DNA of 64,000 nucleotides from a virus. A model generated the notes under the pieces. That model saw only the letters and a program-made list of their open reading frames with translations, was not told the DNA's origin and did not search any database. A program made the position numbers and the translations under genes. Below, one piece after another: positions 23,125-30,795 of the stretch; the stretch's first letter is position 1, and the number at the start of each line of letters is the position of its first letter. The stretch lies in IMG/VR virus record IMGVR_UViG_3300025030_000086, positions 1 through 64,000 of that record. One strand, written 5' to 3'.

Positions 23125-23451
23125 ATGTCAGTACATATATGCCCTATCTGTCAAGGGAGAGGTAAAGTAATTAAAGGTTTTTATGATTATGAAAATGAGT
23201 TAATGACATCAACACCTTTATCAGAAACCGAAGAATGCAGGACATGCAAAGGATTGGGGATTGTTTGGAATAATGTTCCTACTTATTCATACTACTCATT
23301 ACCTAATTTACCTATGAGAGAAGATAATTTACCAATAAGAGATATTCCGTATAATCCATGTGATACTTGTCCTGTTAGGAGGAATACGAATTGGAATGGT
23401 GTTTGTCATTGTACATTACCTCATATATATAATAGTAATATAAGATATTAA
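23125..23451 (+). CDS. DnaJ-type zinc-finger protein
   Basis: 108 residues with CPICQGRGKV and CRTCKGLGIV, the CxxCxGxG repeat pair of DnaJ central domains, and a second Cys cluster near the C-terminus (CDTCPVRR...VCHC). There is no J domain. A strong AGGAGG precedes the ATG. May act as a zinc scaffold. Confidence 0.65.
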   Translation: MSVHICPICQGRGKVIKGFYDYENELMTSTPLSETEECRTCKGLGIVWNNVPTYSYYSLPNLPMREDNLPIRDIPYNPCDTCPVRRNTNWNGVCHCTLPHIYNSNIRY

Positions 23452-23452
23452 A

Positions 23453-23647
23453 ATGAAGAAATTAATTATATCACCAATGGAAATAGCAATAGCTACGCCA
23501 CCATTTCCTTATATATATTTTTGTGAAGAAGCATGGAACAAGTGGTTTACGAATAAGCTAATATTAGCTGGTTTTGATTTAACTAAAGAATTTAAACAAA
23601 TAGAATTTAAAGCTGTTGGTGGAGTTATTTTTACACAAGATGAATAA
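23453..23647 (+). CDS. Small protein, unknown
   Basis: 64 residues (MKKLIISPMEIAIATPPF...), starting one base after the previous stop and overlapping the next start. Aromatic-rich middle. No family recognised. Confidence 0.5.
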   Translation: MKKLIISPMEIAIATPPFPYIYFCEEAWNKWFTNKLILAGFDLTKEFKQIEFKAVGGVIFTQDE

Positions 23648-24407
23648 TAGAATCCTGCATGGGCTTGAATTTGAGCTTCAATTAATGGTTGAAACAGAAG
23701 AAGGTCTAAAAGTTGTTTCAGCAGAGAATTATTTAAATAGACATTATAATTTATTGCCTCAATGCACAACTTTTGATTATGGAAATTTGGAGATTTCTAC
23801 CCCACCAAGAGAGAGTTATAAAGAAGCTGTAGATATAGCAAACTATATTTTAACAGATAAATTAGTACCTGCACTTATTAATGATTTTAAACTTGAAAAG
23901 TTTGCCTTATTTTTACCAACTCCTATGTGTAGATTTTTTTATAATGAGGAGCCTGTTTATCATATACGAAATAAAAAAAGAATTTATACAGGTAAAAAGA
24001 TTCAAATAATTAGACCAAATGAGGAGGTTTGTTGTTTAAAACATTGGAATATATCTATTAATATTGACCCAGATGTATGTGAACGAGAGGGTGGCATGAA
24101 AGCTTTTTTGGAAATTCCTAATTACCATAATTTTAAAGATTATCTTGATAAATTTATGAAAAAATACTGGCCATATAATTATGAATTACTCTTGTCTAAA
24201 GGTTATCAAGTAGTAGTAAAAGATTTAGAAATACCTTATGATGGTAGAGTTCATATAAAAATACCGTATCATTATACACCAATTAATAGTAATCCTAACC
24301 TGTTGCCTAGATTTGAAGATATACTTTTACCACCGGATAGGGGATGGAAAAACTTAGTTTGTTACTATAAAGATAATAGTTTTACAAAAGTGAGGGATTT
24401 GATATGA
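23640..24407 (+). CDS. Possible amidoligase-like (ATP-grasp relative) protein
   Basis: 255 residues from ATG 23640, which overlaps the previous stop. HGLEFELQL near the start, FDYGNLEISTPP (about 46-57) and HWNISINIDP (about 133) recall the GxEhE...DxSxxxEhxSP...H pattern of amidoligase/GCS2-like enzymes that form amide bonds. The match is loose and the identification tentative. It could modify peptides or proteins. It follows the DnaJ-type zinc-finger gene and precedes two tiny membrane proteins. Confidence 0.35.
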   Translation: MNNRILHGLEFELQLMVETEEGLKVVSAENYLNRHYNLLPQCTTFDYGNLEISTPPRESYKEAVDIANYILTDKLVPALINDFKLEKFALFLPTPMCRFFYNEEPVYHIRNKKRIYTGKKIQIIRPNEEVCCLKHWNISINIDPDVCEREGGMKAFLEIPNYHNFKDYLDKFMKKYWPYNYELLLSKGYQVVVKDLEIPYDGRVHIKIPYHYTPINSNPNLLPRFEDILLPPDRGWKNLVCYYKDNSFTKVRDLI

Positions 24408-24496
24408 TAAATTGGCTTATACATACTCCACATATGATAATAAGTATGTTCATAATTATACTTTTAGTAAAGACTTTGCTTGATATTAGGAGATGA
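24404..24496 (+). CDS. 30-residue membrane microprotein (copy A)
   Basis: MINWLIHTPHMIISMFIIILL then VKTLLDIRR. One membrane helix and a basic end. Start overlaps the previous stop. It is a paralogue of the next ORF, sharing the ending K-x-LLD-x-R. Confidence 0.5.
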   Translation: MINWLIHTPHMIISMFIIILLVKTLLDIRR

Positions 24497-24497
24497 T

Positions 24498-24587
24498 ATG
24501 ACAACTTGGATTCTTAATAATCAAGACGTTATATTGGGTATATTCATAGGACTTTGCTTAGGAAAGATACTACTTGACAATAGGTAA
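24498..24587 (+). CDS. 29-residue membrane microprotein (copy B)
   Basis: MTTWILNNQDVILGIFIGLC then LGKILLDNR. Tandem paralogue of the preceding ORF, two bases downstream, with AGGAGA as the ribosome site. Confidence 0.5.
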   Translation: MTTWILNNQDVILGIFIGLCLGKILLDNR

Positions 24588-24879
24588 TATATTAGTTAAT
24601 ATTATATATGACACTGATTATGATGTTTATGTTGGACGGGGAAGCAAATGGGGTAATCCTTTCTATATAGAAAAAGATAGTTATGGATGTGAAATAGAAG
24701 GTAGTAGAGAAGGCATAATAAAATTATATGAACAATGGATAAGAAAACAAAAATATTTAATTGATTCTTTACATGAATTAAGAGATAAAAAGTTGGGTTG
24801 TTTTTGCTATCCATTGCCTTGTCATGGAGATGTATTAATAAAATTAATTGGAGAGATATATGAAAATAGTAATATGTGA
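24574..24879 (+). CDS. DUF4326 protein
   Basis: About 101 residues, with a TTG start at 24574 that overlaps the previous gene; no better start is visible, so the N-terminus is uncertain. VYVGRGSKWGNPFYIEKD, then LRDKKLGCFCYPLPCHGDVLIKLI matches the DUF4326 family (RGSKWGNPF...L.GKxLGCWCxPxxCHGDxL). The conserved Cys/His residues suggest metal or nucleic-acid binding. Function unknown. Confidence 0.75.
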   Translation: MTIGNILVNIIYDTDYDVYVGRGSKWGNPFYIEKDSYGCEIEGSREGIIKLYEQWIRKQKYLIDSLHELRDKKLGCFCYPLPCHGDVLIKLIGEIYENSNM

Positions 24880-25009
24880 TAATAAGCATGAAATTGACTG
24901 TTACGAAGTGCATTGTACAATATGTGCATTACTTCATGAAATTAAAAGATTAAAAAAAGAAGTAGAAAGAACAAAAGAGATTTATTCAACTTATGTAAAT
25001 AGATATTAA
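24860..25009 (+). CDS. Small CxxC-containing coiled-coil protein
   Basis: 49 residues (MKIVICDNKHEIDCYEVHC...). Two to four Cys, then a Lys/Glu coiled coil (IKRLKKEVERTKEI). Ribosome site GAGA before the ATG, inside the end of the DUF4326 gene. Confidence 0.5.
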   Translation: MKIVICDNKHEIDCYEVHCTICALLHEIKRLKKEVERTKEIYSTYVNRY

Positions 25010-25022
25010 TTTAGGAAATGAT

Positions 25023-25295
25023 ATTGGTTCTCTATTAAATACTACGAAAGAACCAAAAGAAAGAAAAATAGAGGATTGTGGTTTATGTGGCACTTGCAAA
25101 TTTTTTCATTTAACAAAAACAAAATTTGAAGTAATTAAATCTAAATGTACGTTACAGAATTTTAATATTTCAGTAAAAGACCCTATAATATTTTGTAATA
25201 CTTATCAAAAAATGGGTGAAATGTCATTATATGAGATGTCTCAAATAGCATTTTTTATTGAGATTGAGGAAGAAGAAGAGAAGGTGGGATTCTGA
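25023..25295 (+). CDS. Small cysteine-rich protein with unclear start
   Basis: A frame with good coding character (CGLCGTCKFFHLT...SKCTLQNFNISVKDPIIFCNTY) runs to a TGA overlapping the next ATG, but no ATG, GTG or TTG lies between it and the upstream stop at 24996. An ATT at 25023 follows AGGA at useful spacing and could serve. Alternatively a base is missing near 25020, where an out-of-frame ATG lies. The four-Cys layout suggests zinc. Confidence 0.45.
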   Translation: MGSLLNTTKEPKERKIEDCGLCGTCKFFHLTKTKFEVIKSKCTLQNFNISVKDPIIFCNTYQKMGEMSLYEMSQIAFFIEIEEEEEKVGF

Positions 25296-25498
25296 TGGCT
25301 GATTTTTGCAAACAATGTGCGGATGAATTAGGTTTACCAAATAAAGATTTAGTGGGGATTACTACAGAAAAGGATATGTTAGATAAAAAATCTCAATTAG
25401 TTATATGTGAAGGTTGTGGATATACACAAGTAGATACACAAGGTATTTGTTTAACTAAGTGTTTATTAAGGCATGGTACTTTTGGTGGTTGGAATTAA
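25295..25498 (+). CDS. Zinc-ribbon protein
   Basis: 67 residues: FCKQCADELG and VICEGCGYTQVD form a two-pair ribbon, as in small phage zinc proteins. C-terminus CLTKCLLRHGTFGGWN. Start overlaps the preceding stop. Role unknown. Confidence 0.65.
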   Translation: MADFCKQCADELGLPNKDLVGITTEKDMLDKKSQLVICEGCGYTQVDTQGICLTKCLLRHGTFGGWN

Positions 25499-25513
25499 TA
25501 AAAGGAGATAAAT

Positions 25514-26434
25514 ATGCAAATTAAGACAATTGAAAAAAATTTAAGAGGTAAGATGAATGAATGGTTATTGACTATAACTGATGAGGAACTTCGTGGAAAA
25601 GTGAAGAATAATTTATTAGTTAGTGGTGGTAGTATAGTTTCTTTGCTATTGAGAGAAGATGTGAATGATTATGATGTCTATATTAAAGATATGGATGTAT
25701 TAATAGAATTGGTAAAATATTATACCAATAATTATCAAAATATAACAATTTTAGATGGTAGAAAAAAAGCAGATTATGTCTCCTTTTTAAAGCTTGACCA
25801 AATAGGCATATATAAAATTACTGTAGAAAATTTGAAACCTGATCAAGTTAAACTATATTTTGAAAACAAAACAGGAGGACATAGGACTCTTGAGGAAGTT
25901 GGGAATCTAAAATATGTTCCGTTATTCTTTAGTCCGAATGCAATATCATTATCAAATAATGTGCAAATTGTTACACGTTTTCATGGAAATAATGAGGATA
26001 TACATAAAACTTTTGACTTTATACATGCAACTAATTATTTTACATTTAAAGAAGGTCTTGTTACAAATAAAGAAGCCTTGGAATCTATTATTTGCAAACA
26101 ACTAAAATATCAAGGTAGCTTATATCCATTAACTTCTATTATACGAATGAAGAAATTTATAAAAAGAGGTTGGAATATCAATGCAGGTGAAATACTAAAG
26201 ATTATGTTCCAGATATCGGAACTTAACTTGCATGACCTAAATGTTTTAGAGGAGCAACTGATTGGCATAGACGTGGCTTATTTTGCAGAACTTATTCAAA
26301 TATTAAGAACTGTGGATGCTTCTAAAATTACAAGCTCTTATATAAATGAGATTATTGATAGAGTATTTAATACCGCTGATGAAGATATTGAGACAAATAC
26401 TAAATTAATAAATGATGTAGGGGATGCTTTATGA
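25514..26434 (+). CDS. Nucleotidyltransferase-fold protein
   Basis: 306 residues. VSGGSIVSLLLREDVNDYDVYIKD (about 34-57) is the GGS...DxD core of polymerase-beta-type nucleotidyltransferases, of the tRNA-nucleotidyltransferase or poly(A)-polymerase kind. A helical C-terminal half (STRIIRMKKFIKRGW-type segment) resembles the substrate-binding part. It may add nucleotides to RNA 3' ends or be a toxin-like transferase; the target cannot be read from sequence. It lies two kb downstream of the RNA ligase in the same direction, suggesting RNA repair. Confidence 0.65.
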   Translation: MQIKTIEKNLRGKMNEWLLTITDEELRGKVKNNLLVSGGSIVSLLLREDVNDYDVYIKDMDVLIELVKYYTNNYQNITILDGRKKADYVSFLKLDQIGIYKITVENLKPDQVKLYFENKTGGHRTLEEVGNLKYVPLFFSPNAISLSNNVQIVTRFHGNNEDIHKTFDFIHATNYFTFKEGLVTNKEALESIICKQLKYQGSLYPLTSIIRMKKFIKRGWNINAGEILKIMFQISELNLHDLNVLEEQLIGIDVAYFAELIQILRTVDASKITSSYINEIIDRVFNTADEDIETNTKLINDVGDAL

Positions 26435-26670
26435 AAAAAGATTATTCATCTGAATATGATAAGAATTATCTAAGTTTTGAAAAGATAAGTGGTAAAAAAA
26501 TAAAAGATATTATTGGTTATACCTGTGAAGGATTTGATGGAGACCATTGTTTTAAAATTCATGCTATTATTTTTGAGGATAAAACTAAATTTTTTGTAGA
26601 AGGGGAACATGATCTTCCTTATATAACAGTTGATGAGAAAACTGATGCAACTATAAAGAGTGTTTCATAA
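26431..26670 (+). CDS. Small protein, unknown
   Basis: 79 residues with an alternating beta pattern (YTCEGFDGDHCFKIHAIIFED). Start overlaps the nucleotidyltransferase stop by four bases; end overlaps the next start. No family recognised. Confidence 0.55.
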   Translation: MKKDYSSEYDKNYLSFEKISGKKIKDIIGYTCEGFDGDHCFKIHAIIFEDKTKFFVEGEHDLPYITVDEKTDATIKSVS

Positions 26671-26915
26671 TGATTGATGGATTATTGGGCAAAATAGATA
26701 GTATAAGAATTTTACAAAATCTGTTAATCCCTAATTATACAAATAAACAAACTTTTATTCCAAAAAGTAAAAAGAAAAGAATTATTAATAAGTGCAGGAA
26801 AAAATATACTATATCAGTTTCAAATAATTTCACATTTTGGTTAGATAATACAAGTGTTGTTTGTTCAAATTTAATGTATAATACATTTCTTAAATTGAAG
26901 ATTTGGGGGAAATAA
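26670..26915 (+). CDS. Small basic protein, unknown
   Basis: 81 residues with a Lys/Arg cluster in the middle (SKKKRIINKCRKKYT). Overlaps at both ends (TAATG type). Could contact nucleic acid. Unknown. Confidence 0.5.
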   Translation: MIDGLLGKIDSIRILQNLLIPNYTNKQTFIPKSKKKRIINKCRKKYTISVSNNFTFWLDNTSVVCSNLMYNTFLKLKIWGK

Positions 26916-27160
26916 TGAAAAGATTTAGCTTGTTATTTAGTGATGGTAAGGATTTCGTCTTTATTCCAAATAAAGAAATATGCAAGAAATTATTTGGTAA
27001 TAAGAAAAATGCTGTAATATATATTAAAAAATCTAAAAATGTGTATGCAACAGAAGGCAGGTCTATTAGTTTGTATGATTTAGAACAATGTGGGTTCAAG
27101 AAAATTAAAGCAAATGAGGAACCACAAGAAGTTCTTACTTTGTTAGATGAATTTATATGA
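26915..27160 (+). CDS. Small protein, unknown
   Basis: 81 residues from ATG 26915 (MKRFSLLFSDGKDF...), which overlaps the previous stop; the alternative TTG upstream is less likely. The frame ends in an ATGA overlap with the nuclease gene, suggesting a functional pair. No family recognised. Confidence 0.55.
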   Translation: MKRFSLLFSDGKDFVFIPNKEICKKLFGNKKNAVIYIKKSKNVYATEGRSISLYDLEQCGFKKIKANEEPQEVLTLLDEFI

Positions 27161-27807
27161 AAAAATTAACCGAAGTAGACCTTGCAAAACCTGTAATCTC
27201 CTATCTTGAAGAAAGAGGGTGGGATGTTTACCAAGAAGTATTAATATATGGTAAAATAGCTGATATTGTAGCTACTTTTGGTAAATTAACATGGATTCTT
27301 GAGTGTAAGACCTCATTATCTTTAAAATTATTGGAACAAATCTATGCTTGGAGAGGCAGGGCAAATTATTTATCTATAGTTATTCCAATTGCAGTAAGTA
27401 ATGGTTTTACAAAGGATTTATTAATAAAGAATAAAATAGGAGTTTTAACTATTAGAAATTCAGAGGTATTTGAAAATATTCACCCACAATTGAATAGGAA
27501 AGTAATAAATATACAAAAATTCATTAAACCGGAACATAAAACTTGGGCTGAAGCTGGTTCTCAACACGGTTATTATACACCTTTTCAACAAACAAAAACA
27601 AATATAGAATATAGGATTAAAAATTACCCAAATGGTATACTATTTAAAGATTTTATGAAATTGACTGAACATCACTATGCTTCTGAAGCAACGGCTAGGT
27701 CTTGTTTACAAAAATGGATAGAATCTGGTATTATAAAAGGTGCTAAAATTGTTAATCAAGACAATAAATTATTCATCTACCCAGTAATTATTGACAAGTC
27801 TAAATAA
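27157..27807 (+). CDS. PD-(D/E)xK nuclease with C-terminal winged helix
   Basis: 216 residues. The N-terminal 110 residues hold a restriction-endonuclease-like core: Glu near residue 5, GKIADIVATFG (Asp) and WILECKTS (Glu-x-Lys), the order of VRR-NUC/Holliday-resolvase-like enzymes. Residues about 145-210 (GILFKDFMKLTEHHYASEATARSCLQKWI) look like a winged helix. A structure-specific DNA nuclease in recombination, or an attack on host DNA, would fit. Ends just before a promoter. Confidence 0.7.
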   Translation: MKKLTEVDLAKPVISYLEERGWDVYQEVLIYGKIADIVATFGKLTWILECKTSLSLKLLEQIYAWRGRANYLSIVIPIAVSNGFTKDLLIKNKIGVLTIRNSEVFENIHPQLNRKVINIQKFIKPEHKTWAEAGSQHGYYTPFQQTKTNIEYRIKNYPNGILFKDFMKLTEHHYASEATARSCLQKWIESGIIKGAKIVNQDNKLFIYPVIIDKSK

Positions 27808-27818
27808 TATGGTATATT
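27791..27818 (+). promoter_or_regulatory. Sigma-A-like promoter
   Basis: TTGACA (27791-27796), 16-bp spacer, TATATT (27813-27818), within the last codons of the nuclease gene. The start site would coincide with the ATG at 27825. Confidence 0.55.
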
Positions 27819-27824
27819 AAAGAT

Positions 27825-28010
27825 ATGAAAACAATAGCAAATATATTAATAAGTTGTACAATATCGGTATGGGTATATATTTTATTTTTTGAGTCTTTGG
27901 TAAATACTTTTTTATATCAACCATTATTGGCATTAGGTCTTATATTCATAATTTATTATATTATATTTTATTTATTGGAGACATATGACAAAATACAAAA
28001 AGGGTTATAA
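27825..28010 (+). CDS. Two-span membrane protein
   Basis: 61 residues with two hydrophobic helices (NILISCTISVWVYILFF; LLALGLIFIIYYIIFYLL). Possible leaderless mRNA from the promoter at 27791. Unknown role. Confidence 0.55.
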   Translation: MKTIANILISCTISVWVYILFFESLVNTFLYQPLLALGLIFIIYYIIFYLLETYDKIQKGL

Positions 28011-28263
28011 AGTTGTTCAAAAAAGCACTTTAATTTCTTGTTCTATTCTGAATAAAGGTATTAAATACAAAGTAAATGATTGGGTTAAACCTAGGAAAGA
28101 TTGTGGGCCTTTGTGTGTATTTGATTCTTTATCATGTATTAAAAAATATTAATCCCATAACACAGATACTATTTATGAATGTTTATATGAACCAGATTTA
28201 GAAGAAAATTTTGTATATTTACAAACTTCATCAGTATTTTTGAATTTGCCATATTTAACATGA
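27985..28263 (+). pseudogene. Phage hypothetical gene interrupted by an in-frame TAA
   Basis: ATG 27985 opens 55 codons (MTKYKKGYKVVQKSTLISCS...CGPLCVFDSL) to TAA 28150-28152. The same frame continues for 36 sense codons (SHNTDTIYECLYEPDLEENFV...) to TGA 28261-28263, which overlaps the next ATG. The whole resembles a known phage family (YKVV...CGPL.VF...FECEYEP). The stop therefore seems to be a recent nonsense change or a read-through site. Confidence 0.6.
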
Positions 28264-28499
28264 GGTACGGTATTGGCAAAAAAGGTAAAACTTATAAAAA
28301 GGATCCGCTAAAAAGGAGATTCATGGATTGGGAAGAGGCTTGTAAAATATCAGATTCTTCTATAGCTGTAAGAATAGATGAAAATGGTACAAAAATTCAT
28401 AGAAATTCCTTTGGAGTATGGTATTTCAATTCTGAATTTACTGGAATATATCTTGAAGAGAAAACAGCAGAAGGTTTTCTTGATTGGAAACCATTCTAA
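28260..28499 (+). CDS. Small W-EACK domain protein
   Basis: 79 residues. MDWEEACKISDSSIAVRIDENG...GFLDWKPF matches the 29668-29868 product (MHWTEACKKSPIGIAERRD...GYLDWTPC), so these are paralogues. The start overlaps the previous frame's stop. Function unknown. Confidence 0.6.
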   Translation: MRYGIGKKGKTYKKDPLKRRFMDWEEACKISDSSIAVRIDENGTKIHRNSFGVWYFNSEFTGIYLEEKTAEGFLDWKPF

Positions 28500-28526
28500 A
28501 TATATGAAATGATTGAGGAATATTAG

Positions 28527-28679
28527 ATGAATTGTTCTCTATGTAATACAGAATGTATTAGGGATGTTGTTGATAATGGTGTTGGTGAAGAATATTCTCC
28601 TTGGTCTTGTCCCAATTGTGGGTGGTATCAAGGAGATGAAGTAGATGAATTATTTAAGGAGGAATACAAGATATGTTAA
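28527..28679 (+). CDS. Zinc-ribbon microprotein
   Basis: 50 residues: MNCSLCNTECIRD and WSCPNCGWYQGDE form a CxxC/CxxC ribbon with an acidic tail. Stop overlaps the following start. Confidence 0.6.
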   Translation: MNCSLCNTECIRDVVDNGVGEEYSPWSCPNCGWYQGDEVDELFKEEYKIC

Positions 28680-28879
28680 CAAAATTAGCGGTTAGATACT
28701 TAACATATAAGTTGAGAAAAGATAAGGGTTTTTGGATAAGTTATCAATCCAATATAGCAATGACTTTTTTTGATAATTATTATAAATTTTTTCCTAAAAC
28801 AAGGCATTCAAGATTATCTATATCTAAATTTTGTAATACAAGTGCTGAAGATTTTTTAAATCTATGGACAAGGAGATAG
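28673..28879 (+). CDS. Small basic protein, unknown
   Basis: 68 residues, basic and aromatic (RYLTYKLRKDKGFWISY). AAGGAGG lies ten bases before the ATG. No family recognised. Confidence 0.5.
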   Translation: MLTKLAVRYLTYKLRKDKGFWISYQSNIAMTFFDNYYKFFPKTRHSRLSISKFCNTSAEDFLNLWTRR

Positions 28880-28881
28880 AA

Positions 28882-29145
28882 ATGATACGAAAAAATCCTT
28901 ACCAAATGCTTTTGGATAAAATTGTTACTTTTTGTAATAATGATATTATTTATAGACATCAAAAATTAATGTTTATATATCCGATAGATAAATTAACTAA
29001 TACTTGGACTATGAATCAATTATATGAAAGAGTGGTGGCAGCGGATCAATTAAGATATGATGTAGTATTGAAATCTACAAATAATGGCTTAGAAGTTCAT
29101 TATATTAAACAGATAGAAATACCTATTGAATGGAGAAATTATTAA
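28882..29145 (+). CDS. Small protein, unknown
   Basis: 87 residues from ATG 28882, preceded by AAGGAGATAG; an in-frame ATG at 28864 lacks a ribosome site. Mixed helical sequence with a short beta C-terminus. Unknown. Confidence 0.55.
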   Translation: MIRKNPYQMLLDKIVTFCNNDIIYRHQKLMFIYPIDKLTNTWTMNQLYERVVAADQLRYDVVLKSTNNGLEVHYIKQIEIPIEWRNY

Positions 29146-29339
29146 TGGCTGATTATTATTTAGATACGATGGATTATGGAGATGAAGAGAACTACCCCTA
29201 TCCTTATAAAATGGATAGGGGGCCTGGGAAATGTCCCATATGTGGTGATTTTACATTTAAAAGAAAGGGGAAATTTGGTTCTTTTTATGGCTGTAGTAAA
29301 TATCCTATATGCAAAGGGAGTAGATGTTTTGATGAATAA
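29145..29339 (+). CDS. Topoisomerase-type zinc-ribbon protein
   Basis: 64 residues from ATG 29145 (TAATG overlap); a start at 29130 is possible. CPICGDFTFKRKGKFGSFYG followed by CSKYPICKGSR is the four-Cys zinc finger of bacterial topoisomerase I C-terminal domains, which bind single-stranded DNA. Here it is a stand-alone unit. Confidence 0.7.
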   Translation: MADYYLDTMDYGDEENYPYPYKMDRGPGKCPICGDFTFKRKGKFGSFYGCSKYPICKGSRCFDE

Positions 29340-29538
29340 AATGGTAAAAAAGAAGTGTGTTTGGTATTGTTATGTATGTGGAAAAGCGTTAGGTAAGATT
29401 TTCTCACTGGCTTCGATGAGGAATAGTACGGATAGAGTATTTTTAGCACATATAAAATGTTCGGTTCAAATAGGTGATTCTTTTATAATGGATGTAGAAA
29501 AGAAAAGCATTAAATATTCAGAAGAAGAAAGGATATAA
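29332..29538 (+). CDS. Small zinc-binding protein
   Basis: 68 residues from ATG 29332 overlapping the previous stop; the frame is open further upstream only as a shadow. CYVCGKALG plus a later HIKC gives one ribbon. Unknown. Confidence 0.5.
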   Translation: MNKMVKKKCVWYCYVCGKALGKIFSLASMRNSTDRVFLAHIKCSVQIGDSFIMDVEKKSIKYSEEERI

Positions 29539-29546
29539 TTTATGCT

Positions 29547-29666
29547 ATGTTAGGTAAATTCTTACTTTATCTATTAAATGAAATAATATTTTTTATCTGT
29601 ATGTTTATAGGATTTAGATATAGGAACACTAAGCTATATAATAAAGTTTCTAAATTGGTTATATAA
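29547..29666 (+). CDS. Membrane microprotein
   Basis: 39 residues with a hydrophobic helix (FLLYLLNEIIFFICMFIG) and a basic C-terminus. The ribosome site (AAGGATAT) is weak. Unknown. Confidence 0.4.
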   Translation: MLGKFLLYLLNEIIFFICMFIGFRYRNTKLYNKVSKLVI

Positions 29667-29667
29667 A

Positions 29668-29868
29668 ATGCATTGGACAGAGGCTTGTAAAAAATCCCCA
29701 ATAGGAATAGCGGAAAGAAGAGATTTAGATACAGAAGTAGAATCAATCTATTATAAATATAAAGAAGGACATGTAGTAGGTAAGAAAAATGGTATATACT
29801 ATTATAATAATATTCCTATGTTTAAAATAGAGGGTTATTTAGATTGGACACCTTGTTATAAAATATAA
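29668..29868 (+). CDS. Small W-EACK domain protein
   Basis: 66 residues, paralogue of 28260-28499: MHWTEACKKSPIGIAERRDL, a GIYYYNN turn and C-terminal GYLDWTPC. Last gene before the large non-coding block. Unknown. Confidence 0.6.
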   Translation: MHWTEACKKSPIGIAERRDLDTEVESIYYKYKEGHVVGKKNGIYYYNNIPMFKIEGYLDWTPCYKI

Positions 29869-29892
29869 TTTTTCCCAATTTTTTCAATAGTT

Positions 29893-30613
29893 TAGACATA
29901 CCCCCTAACATAAATAATTTATATCTATTGGCAATCCTGAAAAATATGGTCGGTATTTTTATACCCCATCCGGCTTATTTCTCGCTTGCAATTAAAAATA
30001 ATCACTAAAGTATTGATTTTATTGATATTTTTGGTGATGGTCTGTTAATAACTTTTGTGAATAATAAGACATTCTTTTACATATTAGTTGCATAAAAGCG
30101 TAAACTATTGATTTTATTAATGTTTATTTATGGTTTACACTTCTGATATACTGTAAACCTCATATAGGAATGTTTCACTTTGAAACATTATAGACAATAA
30201 ACTGAACATCATAATTAGTGAATAAATGTCTATTAGTTGATATACTATACCTCATATACACTATATATTGTATAATAAGTAATAAAATACTATAGATTAT
30301 CAGATATATGAGTAATGATATGTTATATCTATAAGACTAAAGAAATAGAATAAAGCATTATACTATAGATTGCTATACATGATAGATGTTATTAAAATAA
30401 TAATAGAAGCTGATCATATACATGTTAATCATAAATCCGGTTAATGGTAGTAAATATATAAAATAGACATTAATAACTATATATGCTATAGATATATAAT
30501 TTAACACTTAATAGGGGGTTATATATGCAGTCTGTTTAATAGCAGACTTACATACATAAATAATCATTAATCTTTTAATAGGATATTGCTTATATAGGAT
30601 ATCCTATTTTTTT
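29893..30613 (+). ncRNA. Large structured non-coding block, candidate RNA gene
   Basis: About 720 bases without a supported ORF. A promoter-like TAGACA-N16-TAATTT sits at the left end and a terminator (30577-30613) at the right. Between them are strong inverted repeats: GGTTTACA/TGTAAACC (30132-30139/30152-30159), AATGTTTCA/TGAAACATT (30169-30177/30181-30189), TAGACA/TGTCTA near 30190-30230, AGTCTG/CAGACT near 30530. Repeats include ATTGATTTTATT twice and ATACTATAGATT twice. The pattern suggests a long structured transcript. An AT-rich replication-origin segment is the main alternative. Confidence 0.45.
30577..30613 (+). terminator. Intrinsic terminator
   Basis: AATAGGATAT (30577-30586) pairs perfectly with ATATCCTATT (30599-30608), loop of 12, and the stem runs into seven T. 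It ends any transcript from the left. Confidence 0.8.
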
Positions 30614-30795
30614 ATCTCTACACTGCCATATCCTTGTTTTAATCCACTTTTTATTACTCCACTTATATCTTAGTATTGTTTATCTGTATAACCTGCTATA
30701 CAGGCGGATAAGCGTTATAATTAGTATTTATTAATTATTGACAAAAACAAAAAAAGTATTATTATAATAATAGAACATCATTTCAGGGGATTAAA
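30614..30795 (+). promoter_or_regulatory. Promoter region of the small-gene cluster
   Basis: No gene. It contains CCTG/CAGG hairpin bases near 30700 and a promoter TTGACA (30738-30743), 16-bp spacer, TATTAT (30760-30765; TATAAT three bases further). An AGGGG site precedes the ATG at 30796. Confidence 0.5.
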
